Below are positions 1 through 12,401 of a stretch of DNA of 64,000 nt, in pieces. Position 1 is the first letter of the stretch, and every line of letters begins with the position of its first letter. Origin of the DNA: Theobroma cacao (Eukaryota; Streptophyta; Magnoliopsida; Malvales; Malvaceae); the NCBI RefSeq assembly GCF_000208745.1, contig NC_030851.1:13708249-13772248 (forward strand). Direction: 5' to 3'. The notes under the pieces were generated by a model. That model saw only the letters and a program-made list of their open reading frames with translations, had not been told where the DNA came from and did not search any database. The translations under genes were made by a program, and so were the position numbers.

Positions 1-230
1 CCTCCACGACAACTTTCCTAGCAACAATTTAAACTTAGTATACTTAATCACACATTTATATGGGTAGCAACTTAATTAAAAATTCCTTAAGCAACTTGCA
101 TATTTTTCATCCAAAATATGCACAATATTAAACTACCCATAAATCTTAAAATATAAAATTAACTTACCATTGGGCCTTCTCCATGGGCTTCTCCATTTTT
201 CCTATTTGGGCCAAACCTATTTATTTTTTT

Positions 231-319
231 ATTTTCTATTGGGCCATGCCCACTTATTTTCTATTGGGTCATGCCCATTTATTTTCTATTTGGGTCATGC
301 CCATTTTTATTTTCTATTT
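231..319. repeat. Tandem repeat of about 28-30 bp in family B LTR
   Basis: Three imperfect units of TATTTTCTATTGGG(C/T)CATGCCCA stand in a row. The core TGGGCCATGCCCA is nearly self-complementary. The complete copy at 8887-12396 has two comparable units near 10870-10915, so the repeat belongs to the LTR family. Confidence 0.7.
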
Positions 320-520
320 CTTTTCTTTTTCTTTTTTTTTCTCTCTTTCACCGTCACTCCCTTCACCACCATGTCTTCCTCTCTTCACCACCGTGGCTTC
401 CTCTCTTCCTTGGGTCGTTTTCTTCCTCCTTCGGTGGCAGCACTTTCAGCTCTCTTTTCCTCAAAAATTTGGCAGCACCAAGCTGCTTTTTCTCCCTCAA
501 ATTGGCAGCACAATGCTGTC

Positions 521-609
521 CAATTTTTCTGCACAAACAGCTCTAATTTTTCTACAGCAAACAACTCCAATTTTTTCTGCACAAACAGCTCCAATTTTTC
601 TGCACAATT
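521..609. repeat. Tandem repeat of about 30 bp (CAATTTTTCTGCACAAACAG type)
   Basis: Three diverged units of CAATTTTTCTGCACAAACAG plus a short spacer are visible inside the pyrimidine-rich part of the family B LTR. Confidence 0.6.
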
Positions 610-1764
610 TTTTTGCACAAATTGGCAGCACTTTGCTGCCCTTTAATGGCAGCAAAACCTCCAAAATTTCTAGCTGCAAATTCACACAATTTCAGCAGCA
701 AACCTTGAATTTTCAGCACCAAAATCAGCCATAAAAACCTCAAAAATTCCAACAATTAACTAAAAAAAAATCAGCTTTCTTACCTCAAAAATTTCAGCTT
801 TTTCTTCCTCCAAAAATTGCAGCAAAAAGCTTTCTTTTCCTCCCTCAAAGTGCAACAAAACTATGCCAAAAAAAAGAGCAAAATTTTCAATCCTTTTCTC
901 TTCCTCTCCCATGGTTTTTCTCTCCCTTTTTCTCTTCATTTCTTTCTTCCTCTCTCAACCGACTTCCTCTCCTTTTCTTTATTCTTTTGTTCAACCTTTT
1001 GGTCCTTTCTTTCCTCTTTATAGCCGACTTCTCCTTTCTTTCCTCTCACATGGCCGGTCCCACCATCATTTCTACATTCTTCTCTTTTTTTATTATTTAT
1101 TTATTTTATTCTCTCCAAATAATGCAATTTACATGTAATTCCTAAACTTTATTTTATTTGTTACTCAATCTTCCAATTTTCGTATCTTAAAATTTGATCA
1201 TTTCGACACATTTAAAAATTCTAATTTTCTTCTATCTTCCTTTTCTTACACGTGTATAATCAAAATATCGAGATCGCATTTCAACGCGGTGTCAACATAA
1301 TATTTAAATATTTACTTACCGGCGTTAGCTCGATTCAATAAAACCACGCTGTCACAATTATTGTCGTTTTCCTTCAAAATTCTTCTTTACTTCTTCTCCC
1401 TCACTTAAATTAGTCATATTCCATTTTTCATGACTAATTTCGATAACATATAAAATATTAATATTTTAATATTATTTTATTAAATAAAATATTATTTTAT
1501 TTCAAAATTTTTCACTTGCCTTCTTTGGTCCCAAAACGCATTATTACATCTCGGTTTACTTCCGAATCATCCTTTAGCTTACTAATTCATCTCCAACGAA
1601 AATATTATTATTTAATTATTGTTTCTGCACGCGCGAAGCATTTTATTCTTGAACGTTCCTTTCATCCTTTGTCGCTCTTTAGCACACCAATTCGCATCAA
1701 ACGATCATTCGTTTTATCAATAAGGTCTTATTTGTGTCCAACAAGGGTGCGAGCTATTACAACA

Positions 1765-3283
1765 TGACTCTCCCATTTCACTCCCATATGTTCGGCCTCA
1801 CCAAGGAAAAAGGAAAGAAAGAAAGAACAAACCCTAGTGAGCAAAAATTCAAGGGAAAATTGGTGGATTTCAAGGAATTAAGCAAGGTAAAATTTCTTGA
1901 TTTTAGCTTGTGATCTACCTTTCCTATGCATTTTTTTCATTTTTCATGGTTAAGAATCAAGTTTGCATGAAGATACCTTTGCTGGTAGGACATGGGGGGA
2001 GGGGTTTTGATCTTGGATTTAGCTAGATTTAATGTTATTCTAGTGTTTTTAGTTGTTTGGTGATGTTTAGCATGGAAATCAAGTAAGAAATTTCATGCCC
2101 TTCACCCACACCCATTGGCTGAATTTTTCAAGAGAGAAATTGAAAAATGGACTTTGATTAATTTAATGCTATTTAGGTATTTTTAGTTGTTTTATGCTGT
2201 AAAGTGTAAAAGTCAAGAATGAAAAATCATAGTGTTTATGCACCCACCGTGGCCGAATTTCATAAGGAACCTAGTGATGATGAATCTTGTGATAACTTGT
2301 GTTATTTAGTTAAAATTTAATGAATGGTGGTGATGGAAATCGAAAATGGCAATTTTAAAGTATAGTTCTTTTAGTAAATAAGTTGAATAACAATGAGAAA
2401 GTCAAGCTCATTGAGGCGCTTTGGTGTATTTTGGAACATTAGAAGTGTGATGAATATAATTGGAGTCAATTTGGATGTTTTGGTTAAATCAAAGGTGGAG
2501 AGTTCAAATTAGTTCGAAAATCGATCCATTCCAATCACAATTGAACCAACGTGTAACACCGTCATTAAATGACTATCCAAACAACCTCATGCATTCATAT
2601 AGAGCTTGAAATAGATTTATAATGACATGACCCAATATATTAAATTATTTGTTGTGTATTGTGTATAGGTGGTGAGTCTTCTAACAAGGGTAAAGACATT
2701 GTGCTAGAGAACCAAGAATAGGAGTATTTCGAACTCCCGATATTGTGAGTAACCTTATTATCGTCTTAATTATCTAAAGTAGTTTTTATTCATTTTTATG
2801 ATTTTATAGAAAAATGAGTTTAAATGGTAAATCCTTATGTTTTATAAGTAAAATGTGATTAAATGAAATGAGTTTTATAAATCATTTTGAAATTGAATGA
2901 TGATTTTAGAAATTGAGTAATTGGAGATTGTTTGATTGTGTTGTAAATTTATGGTTTGAATTGAATGGCTTATGGTGATATTGGCATGAATGGCTGAATT
3001 GGAAATTGTGTTGAAATTGTATGAATTGTTTGTTTTGCCTTAACAGGCTGAATAATATTATATTAGCCATGTTATGCTGTCGAAATGTTATTGATTTGGT
3101 GGGTTATGTATTTAGCTTACTGTAGTGGGCGGGTTTTCGTGGACTAGCCTATTAGAGGGGCACGGTAAACCCCATTATATTTTACCTTAGTACGATAGGC
3201 ACGGAGGGTATCTCCTAAGGTAAAGCTTTAGAGTTCACTACACGCTAAACCACCACGTGAGAGTGAACTCAGCCAAAGCCAAG
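1765..3283 (+). mobile_element. Truncated family B LTR, 56-58 kb subtype
   Basis: The sequence runs colinear with about 56525-57915: a shared AAGAACAAACCCTAG block, the ATTATCGTCTTAATTATCTA block, GGCACGGTAAACCC-like sequence and the CACGTGAGAG region. The first roughly 600 bp of that LTR, including its TATA box near 56508, are missing. The distal end is replaced at 3283/3284 by family A sequence. Both junctions are abrupt. No coding potential is seen. Confidence 0.65.
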
Positions 3284-4234
3284 GAACCAGAATGAATCTC
3301 GCTGCAGCGAGAAACCTTTTGTCTTGTTTATTATCTTGTTCAATTGCTGCCCTATTTTCCACTTCTTTGGTACCATAGTTGAGCATGGACTTCCAACACT
3401 AAGGAATCAATGAATTAAATTTGAAATGATAAGGTTTGGTGAGAAACCCTCGGCCAACTAAGAAACCCTCAACCAATTGATAATTGGAACCAATATCGCT
3501 GCAGCGAGAATGCCTTTTCGCTGCAACGAGGACCCATCGTTTACTTGACTTGAATTGCATGAATGCTATTAAAGTTTTCATTCTTCAAATCCTTTGTTGA
3601 GCATGGACCCTTTCCATCAAGTGATTTACTCATTTGGGGTTCACATGAGGGGTTTTGATAAGAACTAAACCAAAGTGCATTGTTTTAAAGATAAATGCAT
3701 CATGATTTCTTTAAATTTTCCTTATTATTGCTTGTTCCCTTCCTTGTTCACTCATTGGGTTTATACTCACCGTTTTCAACTTCATGTTTTCAGATCAAGA
3801 GGCAGTCAGTAATTAGGTCGAGGTGTCCTCATAGACTTGTATCCATCTGTTGGTAGGTATCAATGGCATTCGGTAGCTGCACCTTTGATATGGTTGCTTC
3901 GCTAGAAGTCTAGAGTCTTTTTTTGTTAAACACACGTGCCCTTATGTAAATTGTTAAGACATGTATATATATATCTTAAGCGAATAGATGTTTATATTGA
4001 TTAATGTTGCCACTATGTAATGGCATGGATGACATTATTTTGAATCATATAAATGTGAATATATAGTCAATAGAAAAGTATTGACATACTCGCTAGTGAA
4101 AATTACGAAATACGGTTGTAAGAACGAATAATGAAATCGATGAATGGAGTCATGTAAATAGTCTTGCTTGGGCTTAATGGGCTATGTCCATTGGGCCTAT
4201 GCATCGGTCATGGCCCAAAATGTGGGTCGTGACA
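3284..4234 (+). mobile_element. Truncated family A LTR
   Basis: This is the reverse complement of part of the family A LTRs at 4779-7410 and 52333-54972. The match includes the palindrome TCTCGCTGCAGCGAGA (3297-3312), the AGTTGAGCATGGACTT block, and the terminus GGGTCGTGACA at 4234. The family normally measures about 2.63 kb, so roughly the first 1.7 kb is lost at the junction with the family B fragment. On the right it abuts the copia gag remnant. The flanking TGATC would be one copy of the target duplication; its partner is gone. Confidence 0.75.
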
Positions 4235-4587
4235 TGATCCTAAAGTTTTTCTTAAATTTCTTTAGTTGTGGTATAGCCAAAAATCTTGTTAAATTCAACA
4301 GGGGTCAAAGCACAATGAACAGTGTTAATGGTTTTGAAGTTTATTTGTGTTTTTCTCATTTCTATTTCAGTCCACTCTTTCTTAAATTTGGGAATTTTTT
4401 CAACTGTAATTAAATTAAGGCTAGTGAGAATGAAAAGACCATTGGTGATTACATCCCACATCTCATAGTCAACAACTTTAATGTAGATAGTTATCCTAGT
4501 ACTCCAATATTGGTAATTCGATCCATCAAATAAATGAAGGCTATTTGTAGATTGCCTTTTAGCCACATTAGTGTTTTGTGTAGCCAT
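4235..4587 (-). pseudogene. Copia-type gag remnant
   Basis: Reading on the minus strand from an ATG at 4587, an open frame of 111 residues resembles the N-terminal region of plant Ty1/copia gag proteins (DUF4219/UBN2 type). Visible motifs are LFDGSNYQYW, YEMWDVI, EWTEIE and the INTVHCALTP stretch. Gag is the capsid protein that packages retroelement RNA. The frame ends in a stop where this family normally has Trp, and soon after it is cut by the family A LTR at 4234. A primer-binding site and LTR of the same element lie immediately upstream on the minus strand, so this is the start of a real but truncated copia element. It is not a host gene. Confidence 0.85.
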
Positions 4588-4631
4588 TTGGACCTTCCTA
4601 TAAGGATATTAAGCCTTACACTCAAGGGTTA

Positions 4632-4645
4632 GGTTTTGATACCAC
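4632..4645 (-). other. Primer-binding site (initiator-Met tRNA type)
   Basis: On the minus strand the sequence reads TGGTATCAAAACC, one or two bases from the TGGTATCAGAGCC complement of plant initiator tRNA-Met used by many LTR elements. It lies directly after the LTR end and about 45 bp before the gag ATG, the expected place. Confidence 0.75.
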
Positions 4646-5702
4646 ATTTTGGTCCCAAAAGTAGTGCTAGATGGGGGTGAATAATACTAAAAAATTTTTG
4701 AAGGAAATCCTTTAAGTTTAAAACCTTTTGGAAGAAATGAGATGGAAGTTTCGAAAACATGTAAAGGTTAGTGAACACTGTCACGACCCAAATTTCGGGC
4801 CATGACCGGTGCATGGGCCCAGTGGACGTAGCCCACTAAGCCCAAGAAGCCTCTTTACGTAATCCCGTTCACTATCCCATCACTTTTTTATCACCATTAC
4901 TAGACCACTATTTGTAATTTGCAACTAGACGTATTTTCATAATACAACATAGATACCAAAAATTTACATTTTTTTATGATCTCAAAATAAGGTTATTCAT
5001 AGCCATCTCATAATGGCACCATCATTCCACACTATACATGCATCGTTAGCAAAGTGATTCCTAGCAATTTACATTTAATGTACATGTACTCATATAAAAG
5101 ACTTCTGACGACCAGCGGAATGACTTTGGTGAGGGTACTGCTATCGAATGCCATGATACCTACCAAGAGTGAATGCAAGTGGACGCCTTAGTCTCGGTCC
5201 CAACTATCTACAAATCTGAAAACATGCAATTTAAAAAAGTGAGTATAAACTCAATGAGTGAACATAAGAAGGGAACAAGTAACGATAAGGAATGTTTTAG
5301 AAAACATGATGCACTTATGATAAAACCATGCAATTTAGTCTAAGTTTTGGTTAAAACCCCTCATTCCCAACCTTGAATGTTTAATCCCTTAATGTTATAA
5401 GATCCATGATAAACCATGAAGTTGAATAGAATGAAAATTTTAGGAATGACCAAGCAAGACAAGCAAACAGAGGGTTTTCTCGCTACAATGAAGAGGCAGA
5501 CTTAGTTTGCATATACTTCGGTTTTTCAAGCATAACTCAGACAAAAGAAGTCCAATTGACATGATTTTTAGGTCATTAGAAAGCTAAGAGGCTGGGATAC
5601 AACTTTTATGTTTACTACTTGGCCCAGTTCTGATCGAAAGGTGGTCAAAATCTTTGTCAAAGTGAAAGCACTACACTAGAATCCTAGAACCACCTGAGAG
5701 TT

Positions 5703-5812
5703 TCTCGCTACAGTGAGAACAAATCTCGCTGCAGCGAGAACCAGGCCAGTGTAACCCCCCCCCAACACGAGAGTTTCTCACTGTAGCGAAAATGAATCTC
5801 GCTGTAGCGAGA
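5703..5812. repeat. Cluster of 16-bp palindromes
   Basis: Four copies of a palindrome lie within 110 bp: 5703-5718, 5724-5739 (perfect TCTCGCTGCAGCGAGA), 5776-5791 and 5797-5812. The spacing is irregular. The same motif recurs at matching places in the other family A copies (3297-3312, 3495-3510; 53179-53194, 53218-53233, 53270-53285, 53291-53306). Confidence 0.85.
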
Positions 5813-5950
5813 AATAGAGCAATTTAGTTAAAAGTGGTCTTGTTATATCAAAAGTCATTTTCTTGTTAAAATGAAAAGCAATTTGGGAGCAATTAACAAT
5901 GCCAACATACAACACAATCACAATTAGTTTCATAAACTTTCTATAACATA

Positions 5951-5973
5951 AATATATATATATATATATATAT
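5951..5973. repeat. (TA)n microsatellite
   Basis: An uninterrupted AT dinucleotide run inside the family A LTR. The copy at 52333-54972 has a longer TA run near 53472-53505 at the corresponding place. Confidence 0.9.
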
Positions 5974-8623
5974 ACATACATCATCATGCATACCATCCCA
6001 CCACACTCAGCTCTAGTGCACTCCCTACTCGCACATTTCAAAATCATCATCATGTGCACTCCCCACTCGTACATTTCAATATCATCACATGCACTCTCGC
6101 ACACATCATTACTTGCATGTGCTCTCCCACACCACACACGCACGGTCATACTTATTACACGATATTATCTATCAAGGCACAACACATATGTATGTATAAC
6201 AATGAAATAAAAGAGTACGTGGACTCATCACAATCACATTTCACAATACAAAACGTTTCATTAAAAGCTTGTTCCCATATACATTTTAAAGAAAAAGACA
6301 ATTAAAACCTTTCAAGTAATTCACTCAAACATTTACACATTTACCCCAAATCATTTTAATGCAAGTTCACTCACTGGTATTTGTTGAATCTTAGATCGAC
6401 TCCAACTTTCACTAATGCTCCAAATGGCGATGTGGGGTCTCGTTCAAACCTATCACACACAATAGGATCACAAATCAACTCAATTCACATACCCATAATT
6501 CTAAAAGCTATCTCCTAAATCATGTTCTACTAGTTATTTCTAACTAGCTTCCAATTGCCATTAAGCGGCTATTTACTTTCACTATTCTAATCAAACTAAA
6601 GATGAATAAAAAACCTCAACTACAAAACATTCACAAATCTATCCACTAGCCATTTTCAACAACTTACAAATCATTGTAATTCACTACTCACCTTGGTAGC
6701 TTTGTAATTGAATTCCTTTAAAAAAACATTTCAAGCTATTATAGAAGCTCCCTCTTTCTCTCTCTAAAACACCTAGCTAGTGAGAGGAAGTATGGAAGTA
6801 AGACTTTTTAAGGGTTTTAAAGTGAGAGAGTGAAAGAGCATAAAAGGTTCTATGAAAAAGGGCACAAAAGCATAAAAATTGGAGTTAACTTGAGATAAGT
6901 TATGGAGGTTTCAAAACAAGCTTCCATAGAGGATGAAAGAAACGTGAGATGGGAGGAAAAAGAATAAGAAGTTGCTAGAAAAATTGAGAAGAAGCTGCTG
7001 AAAAATGATATTTATAGCTAAAGCTTATCCAACTCTACTTAAATTACAAAAATACCCTTAACAAGTTGGCTTTGTCTTCCTCCAATCCTTTGTGCAATCT
7101 TTTTACTCTTTTGACACTGAGACAAAGTCCATAGTAGTCTAGAGATACTCGGGTTCATGAAAACTTAAAAAATTTGACTCGAGATGAAAAATGACCATTT
7201 TGCCCCTACCTTGGAAATCATCATTATTTCTATTTCCTTCGTCATTTTATCCTTATTTTCATCATTCATTTATGCCTTAGGCCTACTTAGGCCTTAATAA
7301 TATTTGAAAGCATACTTCTAGGGGCTCACTAAGGAAATGACGAAATTACCTCTAGTTTGTGATATCGTTTCTACTTCCAACTACGAGTCTATAAAGATTA
7401 AGGTCTCACAAACACCAAGTAAAGAAATGTTAAAAACACAGACAAAACTCAATATTTATAGTAGTTTGATCAACTTAACCTACAACCACTACCTTGATCT
7501 TCCTAATCAAGGATTTTTAACTCAACTTCACTAAAACTAGTGGAATTAACAGCTTCTGCCAAGCTTTTATAACTTGAGCTTCTAACCCAAGCTCTAAAAC
7601 TTTACAAAAATCCCTTAGAGTGCCTCACACACGTTAATCAAACAAGAAATAAGAATAAGATAAAGTACAATTGATCACCTAGTTGATGTAAGATGTACAA
7701 GTTTAAGTTCAAACACTTTTACAAAAGATAAGAGTGAAATACAAGTGTAAAGAGAAGGTTTTTTGGTCTTTTAAGCTCAAAATCACTTTGGATGGCTTTT
7801 CCCATCATTTATGACTATTTGAACCTTTTTAAATACTTAGAGGACAGTTTTCAACCGTTAAAAACAATTTTGGAGCTAAAATAGTCATTTTTTTATCTTC
7901 TAGCAACTCTTTTCAAATTGCTGGCAATGCCTTGTTAACCAGTTAAAGATGAGCTTTAACCAATTAAAGTTTTGTTATCTGGTAGTCTACTTCAATATTT
8001 TAACTGGCTAAGGTGGCTTTAACCGATTAAGAACATTTTGTTTTTAGATTTCTCCAACTAGCGTTTTTCAACAGTCTTCTTTTAATTGGTTAGTCCTTCT
8101 TTTAACTGATTAAGGCTTTTCTTCCTTCAACTTTAACAAATTGAAATGAGCTTTAACCAATTAAAATGTCTATAAATTTGAGTTTCTTCATTTTGTGCCC
8201 TTCAATGGTCAACTTCATTTTGAGTTTAAATTTTGGCGCTTTTTAGGTACTTCAAGTTTGACCCTTAATGGATTAACCCTTTTGGCTAACTAATTAATAA
8301 TCTTCTATTTTATGTCCAGTACCCTTTTAACAAATTAAACCTTGTGTCAACCAGTTAAAACCTTTTTGCCTATCCTTAATGTAATGTCCAAAATTGCTTT
8401 AATTGAGTAAGGATCTTTTTAAATCGATTAAGACTAATTTATCTTCATTAAAACTCTTTCTTCTTTGTTTGTTTAACCAATTAACCCATCTTGCAATTGA
8501 ATATATCAATGAATACCAAATATATTAATGAATTTAAGCTTTCTGTTGCACACTTAAATAATATGATTAGACACCAATAAATGAGGAATGTTTTGTTATC
8601 ATCAAAAACACATGGAGTCAACA

Positions 8624-8886
8624 ATCATGAGGAAAAAATTAATCTCTTAACCCCGACACCATCAAATTTGAAATATCCATAATTGAACAAAAGGTATACT
8701 TTTAATAAATTTTTTTCAATGAAAAAACTTTCTTAAATTGTTAGAGAAATAAAGAGTTTGATGACAATAAACTTAACCTCAAGAAAGAAGTTTTTGGTTT
8801 TCAAGGCGAATACAGCTTTCAATTTTTAGGCCTTCATATCAAAAAATCTTTTGGTTTTCTTACTAAGGTTTTTAAGGGAATGATAA
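8624..8886. other. Unassigned sequence between two LTRs
   Basis: No coding potential. If the family B LTR at 8887-12396 is removed, this block joins 12402-12863. It may therefore be the upstream part of the gypsy LTR that ends at 12863, but no independent copy proves this. Confidence 0.4.
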
Positions 8887-11800
8887 TGTCACGACCCGGT
8901 ACTCCCCTTTAGCCCATGACAACCGCCATGACGTCCTAGTAGACATTCGTTACCCGGAATGCCAATCGAAACCTCGTAAGGCTGTAGTACCATTTTCCTC
9001 ATCTCCCTTGTGAGTAATCATCGCCAAACCTCGTTTTTAAAGAATTTTAAGCTTTTTCCCTTCAAAATCGTGAAAAAATAATTTTCACCTCACAAGGGCA
9101 TTTTCGTCATAAAATTTGGGTGTCTAAAACATTTATTAAAAATGATATTGCAACTATTTGAATAAAATAAAAATATTCAATAAAATATTCTAATTTCTTG
9201 TAAAACAATATTTATAGAATCATCGGTAAATAATTTTTATAATGTAAAAACTAAATAAATTCATACGTACTATAATACAAATAACCGGGATATGAAATTT
9301 ACTGTACAGTGACTCGTGGGCCCACAAGGAACAAAAGTGCACAAAGGTAGTAAACCTACGGTTTTTGGAGTAGTAAAGCCAACTATAATCCCTGATGATA
9401 TCTGCTATCCACAGGCTACCTCGGGCCTGAAATGGTTGAAAATGAGGGTGGTGAGATTATAAAATCTCAGTGAGTAAACAGATACCATCTAAACCAGCTA
9501 AAGTCGAGTAAATAGAGATAGATAAAACAATTTAACATACTAAAATTCATCACCTTTCAACTTGTTTCAACCAAATAAAATTAATTCATATAATTCGAGT
9601 AATTAACATGGCTTATGAATTTCTTAAAACTTGGCTCATGCAAAAAATTATTCTCATACTCAGTTATCAGGGATACCTTGGCCGAGGGCTATCCCAAACC
9701 GAGTCCACCAAGGCTATTAAAAAGTTATATACTCATAAATCATGTTTTTATTTAGAAAACACAGTCATTCCTTGGCGTTGGCTGAGTTCCCCCTCACGTG
9801 GTGGTTTAGCGTGAAGTGAACTCTAAGGTCATACCTCGAGAGTTACCCTACTCGCCTCTCCAATCGAGGTAAAATATATCGGGATTTCGTGTCTCTCTAA
9901 TAAGCTGGTCCACAGAAAACCCGCCCCCTACAGCAGGTTAAATCCACCATACAACACAATTTTGACAACATGACATGACTAATATAATACTATCCAGCCT
10001 ATAAATGTAAAACAGAACAATTCATACAGTTCACCAAAAACACAACCCAGCTAGTCATGCCAACACATTAACATAAGCCATCAATTCAAATCATAAATTT
10101 ACAATACATTAAGAGTCTCCAATTACTCTATTTTCAAAATCATCATTCAATTTCTAGACAATTTATAAAATCTTTTCATTTAAACACATTTTGTTTATAA
10201 ACATAAAAGTTTACCATTTAAACCCATTTTCCATAAAATCATAAAATCGGATAAAAACCACTTTAGATAATTAAGACGATAGTAAGGTTACTCACTTCAC
10301 AATAGCGGGATTTCTACGTCGCTATTTATTCGTACTCGTATAATTATTCCTATTTGTCAGTCACCTACGTCGTTCGGCATGCTCCCACAACAAACTTTCC
10401 TAGCAACAATTTAAATTCAATATACTTAGTGCATCAATTCCACTTCTCTCTCTCATTCTATCATAAATCTACATTATTTCTCCTCATTTCTTCCAATATG
10501 TTACCATTCAACTTAACACTCTCAACCAAATTATACATCTAAATTCCTCCAACATCAATAATTCTTCATAACAAATCATTTAAAATTTCTTAACTTTATT
10601 CGAGCACTATTTGAAAATTTAACATTTTCTTCTTTACTTTAGTCCTATGACACCTCCTAATAAAATATTTAAATATTGTATTAAAGTGATTTAAATTTAA
10701 TTTGTATCACCAATTAACCAATTGTATAATTAAATAAAGTGGGCTAGCCTCCATATAGTCCAATTTCACAATAAGCCATGGAGTAGAGTAAAGAAATTTT
10801 ACCCAATTAGGCTAGGTTGGTCAAAGTTTGCACCTTCCTTTTCTTTTGGACTTTTCTTCCTTTATGGCTATTGGGCCATGCCCATTTTTCTTTATTGTTG
10901 GGCCATGCCCATTTTCCTTTCTTGTTACTTTCTTTTCTTTTCTTTTCTTTTCTTTTCTTTTATTTCTTCCTTTCCTTCACCGTCTAGCAGCCATTGATTA
11001 TCTTTCTTTTTCTTTTCTCACATGCACAAACCGTCCCAATTTCTTCCTCTCTCTCTCCTTCTCACCACCGGCCACACTTTCTAGCTTTTCAACCTTCAAT
11101 TTTCAGCAGCTAAAGCTGCTCATATTGGCTTCAAAATCAGCAGCTAAGCTGCTCTATTTCTCCTCAAAAAATCAGCAACTAAGCTACTCTTTTTCCTCTA
11201 AAAATTAGCAGCCAAAACAACAACAATTAACCACCAAAACCACACCTTACAACCTTCAAAATCAGCTACAAAAATCTACACTTTTCAGCCTCCAAAACCA
11301 GCAGCAAAGCTACACTTTCCAGCCCCCAAAATCAGCAAAAAAATAGCTCCTTTTCCTCTCTAAATGGTGGCAAAATCGGCCCCTCAACTCAGCTCTCTCC
11401 CTCCTCTCACACTCGGCTTTCTCTTCTTTTTGTTTTTCTTTCTCTCGGCTACTTCTTTCTTCTTTCTTTCCTTTGTTCTTTTGTTTCTCTTTTACTTTCC
11501 CTCACAACCGACTTCTCTCTTCTTCTTTTTTTTCTTCACTTAACTCATTCAATTTTATATATATATATATTATTCCTTCATGAACCTTCCAATTTATTCC
11601 AACTTGACCGGCCCCTCACAATTCTTTTTCTTCCTTCACCATTTTGCTCCACATGACTGGCCCCCTCCATCTAACAAAGTAAAGAGTCTTTGACTCTTTT
11701 TATTGACCACATGGGCGGCTGCCCATGTTGGTCTTCTAATATATATATATATATATATATTTATACTTATATTATTATTTCACTATTTATTTATTTTATT

Positions 11801-12396
11801 TCTTCCATTAATTTCACTGCATAATCCTTCAATCTTTATGTTTTAAATTCAATCTTTTTGATGCGTCTAAAAATTTCAATTTTCATTTATCTTCTTTTCT
11901 TTGTGCGTGTACCATCGAAATATAAAAATTACACCTCAACGCGGTATTACCATAATATTTAAATATTTATTTATCCGCGTTGGCTTGACTTAGCAAAACA
12001 TGTGTATTTCACTTTCGTCGTTCATCTTCAAAAAAATTTATTTGTATTTCTTTTCCCCCACTTGGATCAACCATATGATCCTTCTTCATGACTGATTTTG
12101 ATTTCGACATCCGGTTAAATATTAATATTTTAATATTATTTTATTCTAAAAATTTTATCTTGTCTCCTTGGTTGCCAACGTTCCTTATTATACCTCAATT
12201 GACCTTCGAATTATCCTTTTATCTCACCAATTCTCCTCCGATAAAATATTATTAGTTTATTATTATTTCCTCGCATGAGAAATATTTTATCATAAACTAT
12301 TCCTTTCATCTTTTATCACTTTTAAACATTTTAATTGACCTCAATTTGCATCCGATTAACTTTATTTATCACCATATCAAAGTATGGGGCACTTCA
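8887..12396 (-). mobile_element. Family B solo LTR, 3.5 kb, TSD GATAA
   Basis: It starts TGTCACGACCCGG and ends GGGGCACTTCA, with GATAA at both flanks (8882-8886 and 12397-12401). It is 3510 bp long and has no retroviral-type genes. The first 1.4 kb is the inverted counterpart of about 57400-59068. The rest matches the window start (1-1761). It contains a pyrimidine-rich tract, a (TTTTC)n run and TA microsatellites. Strand is inferred from the related copy at 55906-59068. Confidence 0.88.
10929..10961. repeat. (TTTTC)n microsatellite
   Basis: About six to seven consecutive TTTTC units within the pyrimidine-rich part of the family B LTR. Confidence 0.9.
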
Positions 12397-12401
12397 GATA
12401 A

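Larger units (their letters stand above)
1..1761 (-). mobile_element. Partial family B LTR (cut by window edge)
   Basis: This stretch matches about 10380-12396 of the complete family B LTR at 8887-12396, in the same orientation. Shared landmarks are the opening bases CTTTCCTAGCAACAATTTAA, GGGCCATGCCCA blocks, a pyrimidine-rich tract with glutamine-codon-like CAGCA repeats, and an AACGCGGT box followed by ATAATATTTAAATATTTA. It ends in CTATTACA, a plausible LTR terminus. The other end lies before the window. The strand is inferred from the TATA box and terminus polarity of the related copy at 55906-59068. Long open frames here (for example 170-646 and 183-734) are runs of Phe, Ser and Leu from the CT-rich tract, not genes. 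Confidence 0.7.
4779..7410 (-). mobile_element. Family A solo LTR, TSD AACAC
   Basis: The element starts TGTCACGACCC and ends GGTCTCACA. It is flanked on both sides by AACAC (4774-4778 and 7411-7415), a clean 5-bp target duplication, and it sits inside the family D LTR. It is 2632 bp long and has no gag or pol, so it is most simply a solo LTR. A minus-strand TATAAATAT near 7007-7018, about 395 bp from the 7410 end, supports minus-strand sense. So does the related LTR at 12863, whose GTGTGACA end is followed by a primer-binding site on the plus strand. It contains a palindrome cluster and a (TA)n run. Confidence 0.88.
4646..8623 (-). mobile_element. Family D (copia) LTR, split by a family A LTR
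   Basis: Excluding 4779-7410, this is an LTR of about 1.35 kb. Its plus-strand start (GGTCCCAAAAGTAGTGCTAG, then a GGGGGTGAATAA stretch) and end (TTATCATCAAAAACACATGG, then AGTCAACA) match the solo LTR at 51250-52327. Blocks such as CCACTACCTTGAT and CCAAGCTTTTA are shared. In transcriptional sense it starts TGTTGACTCC at 8623 and leads into the primer-binding site at 4645 and gag. It is therefore the upstream LTR of a minus-strand copia element whose remainder is lost. Confidence 0.75.

Noticed and set aside
170..734. Overlapping open frames of 158 and 183 residues
   Set aside because: They are Phe/Leu/Ser-rich products of a pyrimidine tract inside a family B LTR, with tandem repeats and no domain.
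5778..6305. Open frames on both strands around the TA microsatellite
   Set aside because: They derive from the repeat-rich part of the family A LTR. The homologous copy at 53.4-53.9 kb does not keep the frames.
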